A DNA stretch of 64,000 nucleotides from Flavobacterium sp. M31R6 (lineage in GTDB: Bacteria > Bacteroidota > Bacteroidia > Flavobacteriales > Flavobacteriaceae). Under the pieces are notes generated by a model that saw only the letters and a program-made list of their open reading frames with translations, was not told the DNA's origin and ran no database searches. The stretch covers positions 1,054,001-1,118,000 of the forward strand of contig NZ_CP054141.1 of the NCBI RefSeq assembly GCF_013284035.1, given 5' to 3'. Of this stretch, positions 44,094 through 54,532 are shown one piece after another. How positions within the stretch are numbered: the stretch's first letter is position 1; every line of letters begins with the position of its first letter. The translations under genes and the position numbers were made by a program.

Positions 44094-45239
44094 CTACGTT
44101 TTCCTTAAGATAATTTGCATCGTTGTTCCTTTTCCTATCTCAGAATGCAGTACTTTGATAGTGCCCTTGTGGTATTCCTCAACAATTCTTTTGGTTAAGG
44201 AAAGCCCAAGTCCCCATCCTCTTTTTTTGGTGGTAAAACCGGTTTCAAAAATACGATGGAATTCTTTTTTAGGAATGCCACTACCAGTATCGGTTACGTT
44301 TATTTTTAGATGATGATTGTCTTCTTCAATTTCCATTGACAATTTTCCTCTTCCTTTCATCGCATCAATGGCATTTTTGACTAGATTTTCTATCGTCCAA
44401 CTGTGTAAAGTGGGGTTCAGAAAAATGCGTATTGGTTTGGAAGGCGCTTTGAATGAAAATTCAATTTGGTCCGAAAAACGAGAAATTAAATAATTATAAG
44501 ATTGTTTGGTTTCTTCAACTGCGTCTTTTAATTCTAATTTGGGTTCGGAACCAATTTTAGAAAAACGATCGGTAATAGTCAGTAAACGTTCGATATCTTT
44601 TTCGATCTCAAGAGTTATGGATTCGTCAATATTCTCCATTTTTAAAATTTCCAGCCAACCGATTAAGGAAGAAAGAGGTGTTCCTATTTGGTGAGCCGTT
44701 TCTTTGGCCATTCCTGCCCACAATTTGTTTTGGGTTGACATTTTGTGGCTGAGGTAAAAATTATAAATAAGAATGCCACACAAAACGATGATTAGTGACA
44801 AAGCGATTGGATAATATTTCAGTTTGTCTATCAAGGAAGAATTGCCATAATATAATTCCTGTGATTTTCCTGGGGCATAAATGATTTTGATAGGCTCATT
44901 TTCGCTTTTTAATTCGTTCAAATATTCAATAGCCCTTTTTTTGTTTTTTATGATTTCCTCGTCAATATTTACGGAGTTAATAATGCTGTCATTCTCAGTC
45001 AATATAAGCGGAATCGTGGTGTTATTGTTGAAAATCTGTAGCGGTAAATCCACTTCGGTATTTTCTTGGGCATTTATTAATGTTTTTTCGGCTGTAGCCC
45101 AAAGATTCATTTTTATTCGCTCCTCATTTTTGAATATTTGAAAAAAAGTATAGGTATTCCAAAGAATAATGGTAATTATCAAAAAAGAAATAAAAATAAT
45201 GATCCAACGTATGGGGTTGCTATTTTCAGAAAAATTCAT
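44094..45239 (-). CDS. Sensor histidine kinase, orphan
   Basis: A 381-residue membrane kinase. TM1 at about 10-31, an extracytoplasmic loop of ~110 residues with no named sensor domain, TM2 at about 143-164, no HAMP, then the phosphorylated His at residue 183 in KETAHQIGTPLSSL, and a HATPase domain with N box ENLVKNAIDAM, DTGSGIP and GWGLGLSL. No response regulator gene is adjacent. A typical class in flavobacteria. Kinase activity should be intact. Confidence 0.9.
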   Translation of the reverse strand: MNFSENSNPIRWIIIFISFLIITIILWNTYTFFQIFKNEERIKMNLWATAEKTLINAQENTEVDLPLQIFNNNTTIPLILTENDSIINSVNIDEEIIKNKKRAIEYLNELKSENEPIKIIYAPGKSQELYYGNSSLIDKLKYYPIALSLIIVLCGILIYNFYLSHKMSTQNKLWAGMAKETAHQIGTPLSSLIGWLEILKMENIDESITLEIEKDIERLLTITDRFSKIGSEPKLELKDAVEETKQSYNYLISRFSDQIEFSFKAPSKPIRIFLNPTLHSWTIENLVKNAIDAMKGRGKLSMEIEEDNHHLKINVTDTGSGIPKKEFHRIFETGFTTKKRGWGLGLSLTKRIVEEYHKGTIKVLHSEIGKGTTMQIILRKT

Positions 45240-45339
45240 AAAAGTAAATTTGTGGTATAAATATAACGAAATAATGGACTTTGGATTGTGTAGGTGCGAA
45301 AAATCATTGTATTCATTTTATCGATCATAATTGTTCTTT

Positions 45340-45415
45340 GGAGCTAATTCCTGCTGTCCACTATATCTTTTGTGCCGAACCCCGGCACAAAAGGATGTCG
45401 TTTCCATCAGGGCTA
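45340..45415. repeat. Family 2 dispersed hairpin element, copy G
   Basis: GGAGCTAATTCCTGCTGTCC, then ATCTTTTGTGCCG paired with CGGCACAAAAGGAT, then TTTCCATCAGGGCTAG. It lies between the divergent histidine kinase and flavin reductase genes. Confidence 0.75.
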
Positions 45416-45473
45416 GGGCATTTATTCTCCTAATATAATTGTTGAATTATCGACAATCTAACTCCTATTTTAT

Positions 45474-45481
45474 TATTTTTG
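45474..45481 (+). promoter_or_regulatory. -7 box of the flavin reductase gene
   Basis: TATTTTTG, exact, 16 nt before the ATG at 45498. TTG sequences upstream are too far (29 nt) to be a convincing -33. Confidence 0.5.
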
Positions 45482-45497
45482 TCCAAATAAAAATTTT

Positions 45498-46385
45498 ATG
45501 ATTAGTATTGATCCAAAAAGCATAGACACCGTAAAACTACAGGGTTACTTACAAAGCTCAGTTGGGCCTCGACCTATTGCTTTTGCTAGTACTATCGGTA
45601 AAAATGGAATTCCAAATTTGTCTCCTTTTAGTTTTTTTAATGTGTTCAGTGCCAATCCGCCAGTGCTTATTTTTTCACCTGCAAGACGCGTAAGGGACAA
45701 TACGGTTAAACACACCTTGATAAATGCCGAAGCCACTTCCGAAGTCGTAATCAATGTAGTGAATTATGATATGGTGCAGCAAACTTCTTTGGCCAGTACA
45801 GAATACGCGGAAGGTGTTGACGAGTTTTTAAAAGCTGGATTTACGCCGGTTCCTTCCGATGTGGTAAAACCATACCGAGTAAAAGAATCGCCTGTGCAGT
45901 TTGAATGCAAAGTGACGCAGATAATTCCTTTGGGAACAGAAGGTGGTGCAGGGAATTTAATTCTTTGTGAAGTGGTTCGTATTCATATTAATGAAGCGGT
46001 GTTAAATGAAAATGGAGCTATCGATCAACATAAAATTGACTTGGTTTCAAGATTGGGAGCCAATTGGTATTCCCGATCAAATCAAGGATTGTTTGAGGTG
46101 CCAAAACCGCTTACAACTCTGGGAGTTGGAGTTGATTCAATACCTGATTTTGTTAAAAATAGTTCCGTTTTTGATGGAAACGATTTAGGGATGTTAGGGA
46201 ATATTGAAGCCTTGCCTACTAAAGAGGAAGTTAGTATATTTGTAAACCAAAATTTTGCAATAAAGGCCGTTTTGAGTTCTGATGACCTTGAAAAACAGCA
46301 CTTAGAAGCCAAAAGATATCTTTTAGACAATGATGTACTTTCGGCATGGAAAGTGCTTTTAGCTAAAAAAATAGAATCAAAGTAA
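45498..46385 (+). CDS. Flavin reductase family protein (FMN-binding split barrel)
   Basis: A 295-residue protein. The first ~190 residues are a flavin reductase-like split barrel: SSVGPRPIAFASTIGKNGIP in short, NLSPFSFFNVFSANPPVL and RDNTVKHTLINA. Such proteins bind FMN, but partner and substrate are unknown. The C-terminal ~90 residues are an extra helical part. It lies 21 nt before the DUF3127 gene, so they form an operon. Confidence 0.85.
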   Translation: MISIDPKSIDTVKLQGYLQSSVGPRPIAFASTIGKNGIPNLSPFSFFNVFSANPPVLIFSPARRVRDNTVKHTLINAEATSEVVINVVNYDMVQQTSLASTEYAEGVDEFLKAGFTPVPSDVVKPYRVKESPVQFECKVTQIIPLGTEGGAGNLILCEVVRIHINEAVLNENGAIDQHKIDLVSRLGANWYSRSNQGLFEVPKPLTTLGVGVDSIPDFVKNSSVFDGNDLGMLGNIEALPTKEEVSIFVNQNFAIKAVLSSDDLEKQHLEAKRYLLDNDVLSAWKVLLAKKIESK

Positions 46386-46406
46386 CAATAATAAAACAAA
46401 AAGAAG

Positions 46407-46781
46407 ATGGAAGTATTAGGAAAAGTTAAAGTTGTTAATCCTGAGCAACAAGTAAGTGCGGCATTCAAAAAAAGAGAACTTGTTGTTACTACAGATGAGC
46501 AATATCCACAACACATTTTAATTGAATTTACTCAAGATAAATGTGATTTGTTGAATAGTTATAATATTGGTGAAGCTGTAAAAGTTTCTATCAATTTGAG
46601 AGGAAGAGAATGGATTAATCCACAAGGAGAAACAAGATATTTCAACAGTATTCAAGGTTGGAGAATTGAAAGATTGGCTGCTGATGCACCAACTCAACAA
46701 GCACCTCCAATGCCAGCTGCTGCAACTTTTGCGCCAGCAACTAACTTAAATGAAGAAGAAGCAGACGATTTGCCATTCTAG
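46407..46781 (+). CDS. DUF3127 protein with SSB-like acidic tail
   Basis: A 124-residue protein. The first ~92 residues look like an OB-fold domain (MEVLGKVKVVNPEQQVS, then VKVSINLRGREWINPQGET and SIQGWRIERL). A Pro/Ala/Gln linker follows, then the end EEEADDLPF. This layout copies SSB: OB fold, flexible linker, acidic hydrophobic tip. The true ssb at 16.1 kb ends in the same DLPF. Binding to single-stranded nucleic acid or to SSB partners is likely but unproven. Confidence 0.8.
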   Translation: MEVLGKVKVVNPEQQVSAAFKKRELVVTTDEQYPQHILIEFTQDKCDLLNSYNIGEAVKVSINLRGREWINPQGETRYFNSIQGWRIERLAADAPTQQAPPMPAAATFAPATNLNEEEADDLPF

Positions 46782-46900
46782 AAGTTAGAACAAAGAGATT
46801 AGAATAAAGAATTTAGAAAATGAGTTTAGAAATAAGTCTTATTTTTTAAGTTCTTTTTTTTTATTGAATTTTGCCATTGCCATTGAAATTGATTTTTGAA

Positions 46901-47539
46901 ATGTATTATTTATCTAATGATTTATTCTTTCCTCCAGTTTCCCACGCCGACAGCGATGGAATTCTTGCCTTTGGAGGTGACTTGACTCCAGAGCGTTTGC
47001 AGCTAGCTTATAGAAGCGGAATTTTTCCTTGGTTCAACGAAGGGGAACCCATTATTTGGTGGTCACCTAATCCAAGAATGGTATTATTCTTGGACGAATT
47101 GATTGTTTCCAAAAGTATGCGAAACATCCTAAACCGGAATATTTTCAAAGTTACTTTCAATCAAAAGTTTAGGGATGTTATTTCCAATTGCCGGCAAGTA
47201 AAACGCGATGGACAAACAGGAACTTGGATTACCAATGAAATGATTGAAGCTTATTGCAAACTCAATGAACTTGGAATAGCAAAATCGGTTGAAGTTTGGC
47301 AAAATGACCAACTAGTTGGCGGATTGTATGGAATCGATTTGGGACATGTGTTCTGTGGCGAAAGTATGTTTTCATTGGTTTCCAATGCTTCTAAAGTGGC
47401 GTTTATTGCTTTAGTAAATCAGCTTAAAAAAGACAATTATCGTCTGTTAGATTGCCAAGTTTATAACGAGCATCTTGAAAGTTTGGGCTGCAGAGAAATA
47501 GATCGGGAAGCGTTTATGGTAATTTTGAAGAGTAAATAG
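46901..47539 (+). CDS. aat: Leucyl/phenylalanyl-tRNA-protein transferase
   Basis: Adds Leu or Phe to proteins with basic N-terminal residues, marking them for the N-end-rule pathway. From the ATG at 46901 it has 212 residues and begins MYYLSNDLFFPPVSHAD, the normal N-terminus. Core motifs: GDLTPERLQLAYRSGIFPWF, WWSPNPRMVL and the C-terminal FIALVNQLKKDNYRLLDCQ. An upstream in-frame TTG at 46871 adds ten residues with no support. Confidence 0.94.
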   Translation: MYYLSNDLFFPPVSHADSDGILAFGGDLTPERLQLAYRSGIFPWFNEGEPIIWWSPNPRMVLFLDELIVSKSMRNILNRNIFKVTFNQKFRDVISNCRQVKRDGQTGTWITNEMIEAYCKLNELGIAKSVEVWQNDQLVGGLYGIDLGHVFCGESMFSLVSNASKVAFIALVNQLKKDNYRLLDCQVYNEHLESLGCREIDREAFMVILKSK

Positions 47540-47566
47540 TTTAAAAAAAGACAGCATTGTTAAAAG

Positions 47567-47648
47567 TTTTACCATATAAGTAATATAAGGACATATAAGA
47601 GTTTAACGTTCTAGCTTAAATGAACTTATATTACTTATATGGTTAAAA
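47567..47648. repeat. Inverted repeat overlapping the thiF stop
   Basis: TTTTACCATATAAGTAATAT (from 47567) pairs with the segment ending at 47648 with one bulged base, over about 23 bp. The thiF stop codon (47643-47645) is inside the right arm. It may serve as the end of the thi operon and of aat. Related to 43924-44070. Confidence 0.65.
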
Positions 47649-48353
47649 TTTTATTTTTGTAAAACTCCAATTCAAAGTGCTGAACAATACCAATTCGTTC
47701 TTTAAAGAAGGTAAATCCATTATAAGTTTCAACGTTTCGTGAGCCATCATGGTGCCAATTATTCCGGGTAAAGTTCCCAACACGCCATTCATATTGCAAT
47801 TGGGCACGTCTTTCGGGTTGGGAGGTTCCGGAAATAAATCCCGAAGATTTTTGCTTCCGTTGTGATTGAAAACGGCCAATTGCCCTTCAAATTTCAAAAT
47901 ACTTCCATAAACCAATGTTTTTCCTAAAGCCACGCAAGTGTCACTGACCAAATAGCGGGTTTCAAAATTATCCGATCCATCAACAATAAAATCATAATTC
48001 TTGATAATTGTAGCGGCATTTTCGGAGGTCAGTTTTTCTTCGAATGCCACGATGGAAATCAAAGGATTCATTTCTTCCAATGTTTCTTTTGCTGTTATGG
48101 CTTTGCTTTTGCCGACCTGGTTTTGTGTATATAAAATTTGACGATGGAGGTTATGAATTTCAATTTTATCAAAATCTACAATTCCGATAGTGCCAACACC
48201 TGCGGTAGCGATATATTGCAAGATTGGGCAGCCCAATCCGCCGGCACCAATGACTAGTACTTTTGCTTTTTTTAGTTTTACCTGCCCTTCGTCGCCTATT
48301 TCGGCTAGCATCATTTGGCGGTTGTATCTTAAATATTCTTGAACTATACTCAT
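47643..48353 (-). CDS. thiF: ThiF/MoeB/HesA-type adenylyltransferase
   Basis: Activates the ThiS C-terminus with ATP so that sulfur can be added. The 236 residues contain the nucleotide loop GAGGLGCPILQYIATAGVG, then VDFDKIEIHNLHRQILY with the catalytic Arg, and the adenylation region DVPNCNMNGVLGTLPG. Only three Cys are present and there is no CxxC pair, so the structural zinc site of E. coli ThiF is absent. It ends the thi operon; MoeB function for molybdopterin is the alternative, but context favours ThiF. Confidence 0.85.
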   Translation of the reverse strand: MSIVQEYLRYNRQMMLAEIGDEGQVKLKKAKVLVIGAGGLGCPILQYIATAGVGTIGIVDFDKIEIHNLHRQILYTQNQVGKSKAITAKETLEEMNPLISIVAFEEKLTSENAATIIKNYDFIVDGSDNFETRYLVSDTCVALGKTLVYGSILKFEGQLAVFNHNGSKNLRDLFPEPPNPKDVPNCNMNGVLGTLPGIIGTMMAHETLKLIMDLPSLKNELVLFSTLNWSFTKIKF

Positions 48354-48365
48354 GGGATTTTAGAT

Positions 48366-48511
48366 TTTAGATTAACGATTTCATAATTTTTGATTGAAAT
48401 GAAAGCTATAGGTTTGCTATGCCTTATTGTTATTTTGAGTTAGATTTGATAATTAATTATGATTTTAGGGTTATACATCTGCAATGCTTCGCCAGTTCGC
48501 TATCGCTCGGG
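48366..48511. repeat. Repeat-rich spacer between thiH and thiF
   Basis: Contains GATTAACGATTT (48370-48381), the complement of the unit at 48516-48527 and 35390-35402, and the 16 bp GCTTCGCCAGTTCGCT (48486-48501) shared with 4027-4042. No gene is seen. The unit at 48512-48541 runs into the last codons of thiH. Confidence 0.55.
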
Positions 48512-49648
48512 TCAAAAATCGTTAATCAAAAATCTGCAATCATAACTTCTATCCCAATCTTTCCAAACCGGTTCGTATCCTTTGCCAGTAATTATTTTGG
48601 CAATTTCTTGGGCCGAACGTTCGTCGCTAATCTCAAATTGTTCCAAAGATTGTGGATCAACGACATAACCGCCCGGATTGGTTTTGGATCCTGCACTCAT
48701 GCTGGTCACCCCAATCGGAATGATATTGTTCCTGAAATTTTCGTTCTCTCGTGTTGAAATGGAAATCTCCAAATCTTCATTCCATAAGCGATAGGCACAG
48801 ATTAGTTGCGTCAAATCTTTGTCGTCCATAATAAAGTTGGGTTCGATAATTCCTTCAGCAGGCCGCAATCTCGGAAAGGAAACTGAATATTTTGTCTGCC
48901 AATAGGTTTTCTGTAAATAATCCAAATGCAAGGCATTGAAAAAACTGTCCGTTCGCCAATCTTCTAGGCCTAGTAAAACGCCCAATCCAATTTTGTGAAT
49001 CCCAGATTTCCCAATTCGGTCCGGTGTGTCCAAACGAAAATCAAAATTGGATTTTTTGCCTTTGGTATGGTATTTTTTATAGACTTCCTGATGATAAGTT
49101 TCCTGATAAACCAAAACTGAATACACTCCAGCTTCGTGCAGTTTTTGGTATTCCTCGGTGGAAAGGGGCTGTACTTCCACCGAAATGGTTGAGAACTGCT
49201 CTTTTATTTGATCAATCGCATTTACGAAATAATTAATGTTTACGGTATAATTGGCTTCTCCCGTAACCAATAATACGTGGTCAAAACCGGCTGTTTTCAA
49301 GGCTTCCACTTCCAGTTTTATTTCAGTATCAGATAATGTTTTGCGTTTGATTTTGTTGTCCAAACTGAAACCGCAATAGGTGCAAATGTTTTGGCATTCA
49401 TTGCTCAAATACAGCGGAGCATACATTTGGATCGTTTTTCCGAAGCGTTTTTTGGTCAGTTCGTGGCATTCTTGTGCCATTTGCTCCAAGTAAGTTGTCG
49501 CAGCAGGCGAAATCAAAGCCATAAAATCATCGAGGTTTCGTTTGCTTTTTGCTAATGCCTGTTCGACTTGTTTAGTGGTCGTTTGGTATATTTTGGTTTG
49601 AATGGTTTCCCAATCATGACCTTCAAAAACCGATTTGAATGTTTTCAT
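48512..49648 (-). CDS. thiH: 2-iminoacetate synthase (tyrosine lyase)
   Basis: Radical SAM enzyme that splits tyrosine to give dehydroglycine for the thiazole ring. The cluster motif CxxxCxxC is in ECQNICTYCGFS (about residue 86). The length, 378, is normal. Its last residues, CRFLINDF, are encoded by a dispersed AT-rich repeat unit, so the natural end of the fold is probably just before, at DRSYD. Oxygen sensitivity is expected of ThiH, unlike the ThiO route of other bacteria. It is separated from thiG by a palindromic element. Confidence 0.93.
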   Translation of the reverse strand: MKTFKSVFEGHDWETIQTKIYQTTTKQVEQALAKSKRNLDDFMALISPAATTYLEQMAQECHELTKKRFGKTIQMYAPLYLSNECQNICTYCGFSLDNKIKRKTLSDTEIKLEVEALKTAGFDHVLLVTGEANYTVNINYFVNAIDQIKEQFSTISVEVQPLSTEEYQKLHEAGVYSVLVYQETYHQEVYKKYHTKGKKSNFDFRLDTPDRIGKSGIHKIGLGVLLGLEDWRTDSFFNALHLDYLQKTYWQTKYSVSFPRLRPAEGIIEPNFIMDDKDLTQLICAYRLWNEDLEISISTRENENFRNNIIPIGVTSMSAGSKTNPGGYVVDPQSLEQFEISDERSAQEIAKIITGKGYEPVWKDWDRSYDCRFLINDF

Positions 49649-49660
49649 AATGTTTTTTTT

Positions 49661-49756
49661 TACCGCAAGGTTCGCAAAGTTTTATATTTTTAATTTTAAG
49701 TTAAGTCCGCAAAGCTTTGCGGACTTCGCGTAAATCTTTGCGTCCCTTGCGGTTAA
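49661..49756. repeat. Nested palindromic element between thiG and thiH
   Basis: The outer arms TACCGCAAGG and CTTTGCGTCCCTTGCGGTTA pair in part. The centre (49703-49726) is a perfect 24 bp palindrome beginning AAGTCCGCAAAG. The right arm recurs at 10181-10194 at the pbpC start. Confidence 0.75.
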
Positions 49757-49767
49757 TTTTGTGACAA

Positions 49768-50538
49768 TTACACATTTAAAAACGCAGTCAAGGGACTTGA
49801 AGCCACTGCGTGCTTGTATTGTTGTCCCAGTTTTGCCTCAAATGCTTTTCGTCCAGCGATTACGGCTTCCTTAAAGGCTTCGGCCATCAATTTTGGATTT
49901 CCGGCTACGGCAATTGCAGTGTTGACCAATACAGCATCAGCTCCCATTTCCATTGCCTTGGCAGCATCGGATGGCGCTCCAATTCCAGCGTCGATAATAA
50001 CCGGAACCAAACTTTGTTCGATGATTATTTCCAGAAAATCTATAGTTTTCAATCCTTTGTTGCTGCCGATAGGGGAACCCAATGGCATTACGGCAGTCGT
50101 TCCCGCATTTTCCAGGTGTTTACACAAAACCGGATCGGCATGAATGTAGGGCAAAACGATGAATCCTAGTTTTGCTAATTCTTCTGTTGCTTTCAAGGTC
50201 TCAATGGGATCCGGCATTAAGTATTTCGGGTCGGGATGAATTTCAAGTTTCAGCCAATTTGTTTCCAAAGCCTCTCTTGCCAATTGTGCTGCAAAAATGG
50301 CTTCTTTGGCATTCCGTGCTCCAGAAGTATTCGGCAACAAATTAATTCGTGGATGTTTCAAGTGATTTAAAATCGCATCGGTGTCGGTTTCCAGATCGAT
50401 TCGTTTTAAGGCCACGGTTACCAATTCACTTTCGGAAGCCAGTATTGCTTCTTTCATTTCTATATTGGAACCAAATTTCCCAGTTCCTAAAAATAATCGG
50501 GACTCTAGTGTTTTGTCTCCTATCTTAAACAATGACAT
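49768..50538 (-). CDS. thiG: Thiazole synthase
   Basis: Builds the thiazole phosphate from DXP, dehydroglycine and ThiS thiocarboxylate. From the ATG at 50538 it has 256 residues: [20 protein letters not shown], then the phosphate loops [10 protein letters not shown] and [12 protein letters not shown] of the TIM barrel. Three in-frame starts lie further upstream inside thiE; the 50544 ATG is also possible, overlapping thiE by 20 nt. It is a Schiff-base enzyme; the Lys is in [10 protein letters not shown]. Confidence 0.95.
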   Translation of the reverse strand: MSLFKIGDKTLESRLFLGTGKFGSNIEMKEAILASESELVTVALKRIDLETDTDAILNHLKHPRINLLPNTSGARNAKEAIFAAQLAREALETNWLKLEIHPDPKYLMPDPIETLKATEELAKLGFIVLPYIHADPVLCKHLENAGTTAVMPLGSPIGSNKGLKTIDFLEIIIEQSLVPVIIDAGIGAPSDAAKAMEMGADAVLVNTAIAVAGNPKLMAEAFKEAVIAGRKAFEAKLGQQYKHAVASSPLTAFLNV

Positions 50539-51163
50539 TGCCATATAATTTCTCGTTAAGTTGTGTAATGAGTTCTTGTTTGTCATCGCTTTTGGTAATA
50601 ATTCCAGAAACTGCAATTCCATGAATTCCTGTTTTAATCAGAGTATTAACATCTCCCAAGGTAATGCCTCCAATAGCATAAACGGGTACATCAATTTGCG
50701 CCTGTTCCATTTGAATAATTATGGAACGATAACCTTCTATTCCAAGTATTGGACTGAGATTGTCCTTGGTTTTGGTGTGTTGGAAAGGCCCTAAGCCAAT
50801 ATAATCACAGCCGTTGTTGGCTTGACGGATTATATCTTCATAAGTGTTTGCGGTCGCACCGATGATTTTTGTTTTACCCAGTATGGCTCGTGCATCTGCA
50901 ACGCCCATATCCGAAAGGCCAAGATGAACACCGTCAGCATTAATGTGCTCTGCCAAATGCACATCATCATTGATGATGAAATTGGCTAGATATTCTTCAC
51001 ACAAAAATTTGGTGGCTTCCGCCAAAGCCAGTGCTTTTTTCGGTTTTTGATGTTTGAATCGCATTTGTATCCAATCACAGCCATTGTCGAGGGATTGATG
51101 AATGTTGTACAATTGTTCTTCGACGCTTTCTCCTTGAGAGATGTATTGTAGTTTGTTATACAT
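50525..51163 (-). CDS. thiE: Thiamine-phosphate synthase
   Basis: Joins HMP-PP to thiazole phosphate. A 212-residue TIM barrel with the full set of substrate residues: [40 protein letters not shown] and [11 protein letters not shown]. Overlaps thiD by 8 nt upstream and thiG by about 14 nt downstream, so translation is coupled. Confidence 0.95.
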   Translation of the reverse strand: MYNKLQYISQGESVEEQLYNIHQSLDNGCDWIQMRFKHQKPKKALALAEATKFLCEEYLANFIINDDVHLAEHINADGVHLGLSDMGVADARAILGKTKIIGATANTYEDIIRQANNGCDYIGLGPFQHTKTKDNLSPILGIEGYRSIIIQMEQAQIDVPVYAIGGITLGDVNTLIKTGIHGIAVSGIITKSDDKQELITQLNEKLYGNVIV

Positions 51164-51911
51164 GATGGAATCCTAGTTTAGTTGGGTTAGACAGTAAATA
51201 TTTTTCAGTATATGTTTTTGCATTTCCACAAGCTGTTTGCAGATTTTGACCCAATGCAAGGTTGGCCGTAATTGCGGAAGATAGTACGCAGCCTGAGCCG
51301 TGTTTTTCATAACATTCGATTGTTTTTGGCAGATATGTATAAATGTTATTTGTAGTAAATAAATAATCGACTCCAATTTCATCACTGTTATGTCCGCCTT
51401 TTAGTAAAATCGAACAATAAGTAGAAAAGAATTTTGCAATTTTTTGCGGGTCTTTTTCTTCAGGATTAAAATGTTTGATTTCGTTGTAATTTGGAGTAAT
51501 CAACACAATTTGTTGCAGGATTTCGATCAAAGTCTCCTGATTTTCTATGGACAAAAAATCAAATTCAGTGGAAGATTTTAAAATTGGGTCCCAAATAATT
51601 TTGATTGATGGTGAATGCTTTTTTAGGCAAAAAACAATTTGTTTCAAATAATCCAATGATGGTACAATGCCTATTTTAACAGCGCTGATGGCATAACTAT
51701 TCAAAAGGGTTGTTATGGATTCTAAAACAAAATCGATAGCTGTCCATTGGATTTTATGGAACACATTTTCGGTTTGAATGGTATTGGCAGTGTTGATGGC
51801 AAAACCATACACTTTATGTTGCTCAAAAGTTTTGATGTCTGCCAAAACCCCCGCTCCACCCGAAGGATCAAATCCTGCGATTGTTAAGTCGATTGGACGA
51901 TTTTCTGACAT
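51156..51911 (-). CDS. thiD: Hydroxymethylpyrimidine/phosphomethylpyrimidine kinase
   Basis: Phosphorylates HMP and HMP-P. The 251 residues show the ribokinase-like fold with IAGFDPSGGAGVLADIKTF at the substrate site and HGSGCVLSSAITANLALG, the anion hole and catalytic region, near 210. It lies between the tenI-like gene and thiE with 28 and 8 nt overlaps. Confidence 0.95.
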   Translation of the reverse strand: MSENRPIDLTIAGFDPSGGAGVLADIKTFEQHKVYGFAINTANTIQTENVFHKIQWTAIDFVLESITTLLNSYAISAVKIGIVPSLDYLKQIVFCLKKHSPSIKIIWDPILKSSTEFDFLSIENQETLIEILQQIVLITPNYNEIKHFNPEEKDPQKIAKFFSTYCSILLKGGHNSDEIGVDYLFTTNNIYTYLPKTIECYEKHGSGCVLSSAITANLALGQNLQTACGNAKTYTEKYLLSNPTKLGFHHV

Positions 51912-52495
51912 GATTTAAAGTTTTTAATGGGATTGTTTTGATTCCAAATGGTTCCTAGTAAGGCTACATTATCAAAGCCATTTTGTAATGTTTGCTCTGT
52001 GTTTTTTGATTCTATTCCGCCCAAAGCGATGAGTTTTGTCGAATAATTAGTTCTGCTTTTAATGACTTGAAACCAATCTATTTTTGAAAAATAATTTTCT
52101 TTAGAAATGCTTGGAAAAACAGGGCTCAAAAAAGCATATTCAAACACGTGATCCAAAGCATTGAAATCTTCCATATTATGAACCGAAGTCGATAAATGGA
52201 AACCTTTTGTTTTGTATGTTTCAAATGCTGATTTTCCGAATATGGTTGCTGTTTTTTTTCTTTCGCTTTCGCTAAAGTGAATACGATTTATACCAAATGA
52301 CGAAGTCAAATGATGATGGCTGTGCAAAACCAATTGTCCTCTTAAATCCGATTTTATTTCCGACAAGTATGATCTCATTTCTGCGGCAGATAAATCAGGT
52401 TTGCGAATATGAAGCAACTCCAATCCATTCCCAAAAAGAGAATGAATGGTGTCGATTTCATTGGCTATCGAAACTGGATTTGTGATTACAATCAT
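51884..52495 (-). CDS. ThiE-like protein, probable TenI-type thiazole tautomerase
   Basis: A 203-residue TIM-barrel relative of ThiE: LHIRKPDLS at strand 2, FAFLSPVFPSISKEN-like loop (YAFLSPVFPS) and IALGGIES. The substrate residues of true ThiE are changed (LVLHSHHHL replaces INDD; no TKTK), so it is unlikely to be a second thiamine-phosphate synthase. TenI aromatises the thiazole product; this is the best guess. It lies 11 nt after thiC. Confidence 0.75.
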   Translation of the reverse strand: MIVITNPVSIANEIDTIHSLFGNGLELLHIRKPDLSAAEMRSYLSEIKSDLRGQLVLHSHHHLTSSFGINRIHFSESERKKTATIFGKSAFETYKTKGFHLSTSVHNMEDFNALDHVFEYAFLSPVFPSISKENYFSKIDWFQVIKSRTNYSTKLIALGGIESKNTEQTLQNGFDNVALLGTIWNQNNPIKNFKSCQKIVQST

Positions 52496-52506
52496 AATCT
52501 ATTTTC

Positions 52507-54523
<2,017 letters not shown>

Positions 54524-54532
54524 ATGATTATT

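Noticed and set aside
50525..52495. Recent tandem duplication of thiE
   Set aside because: The two ThiE-fold proteins are very different and thiD lies between them; they are old paralogues.
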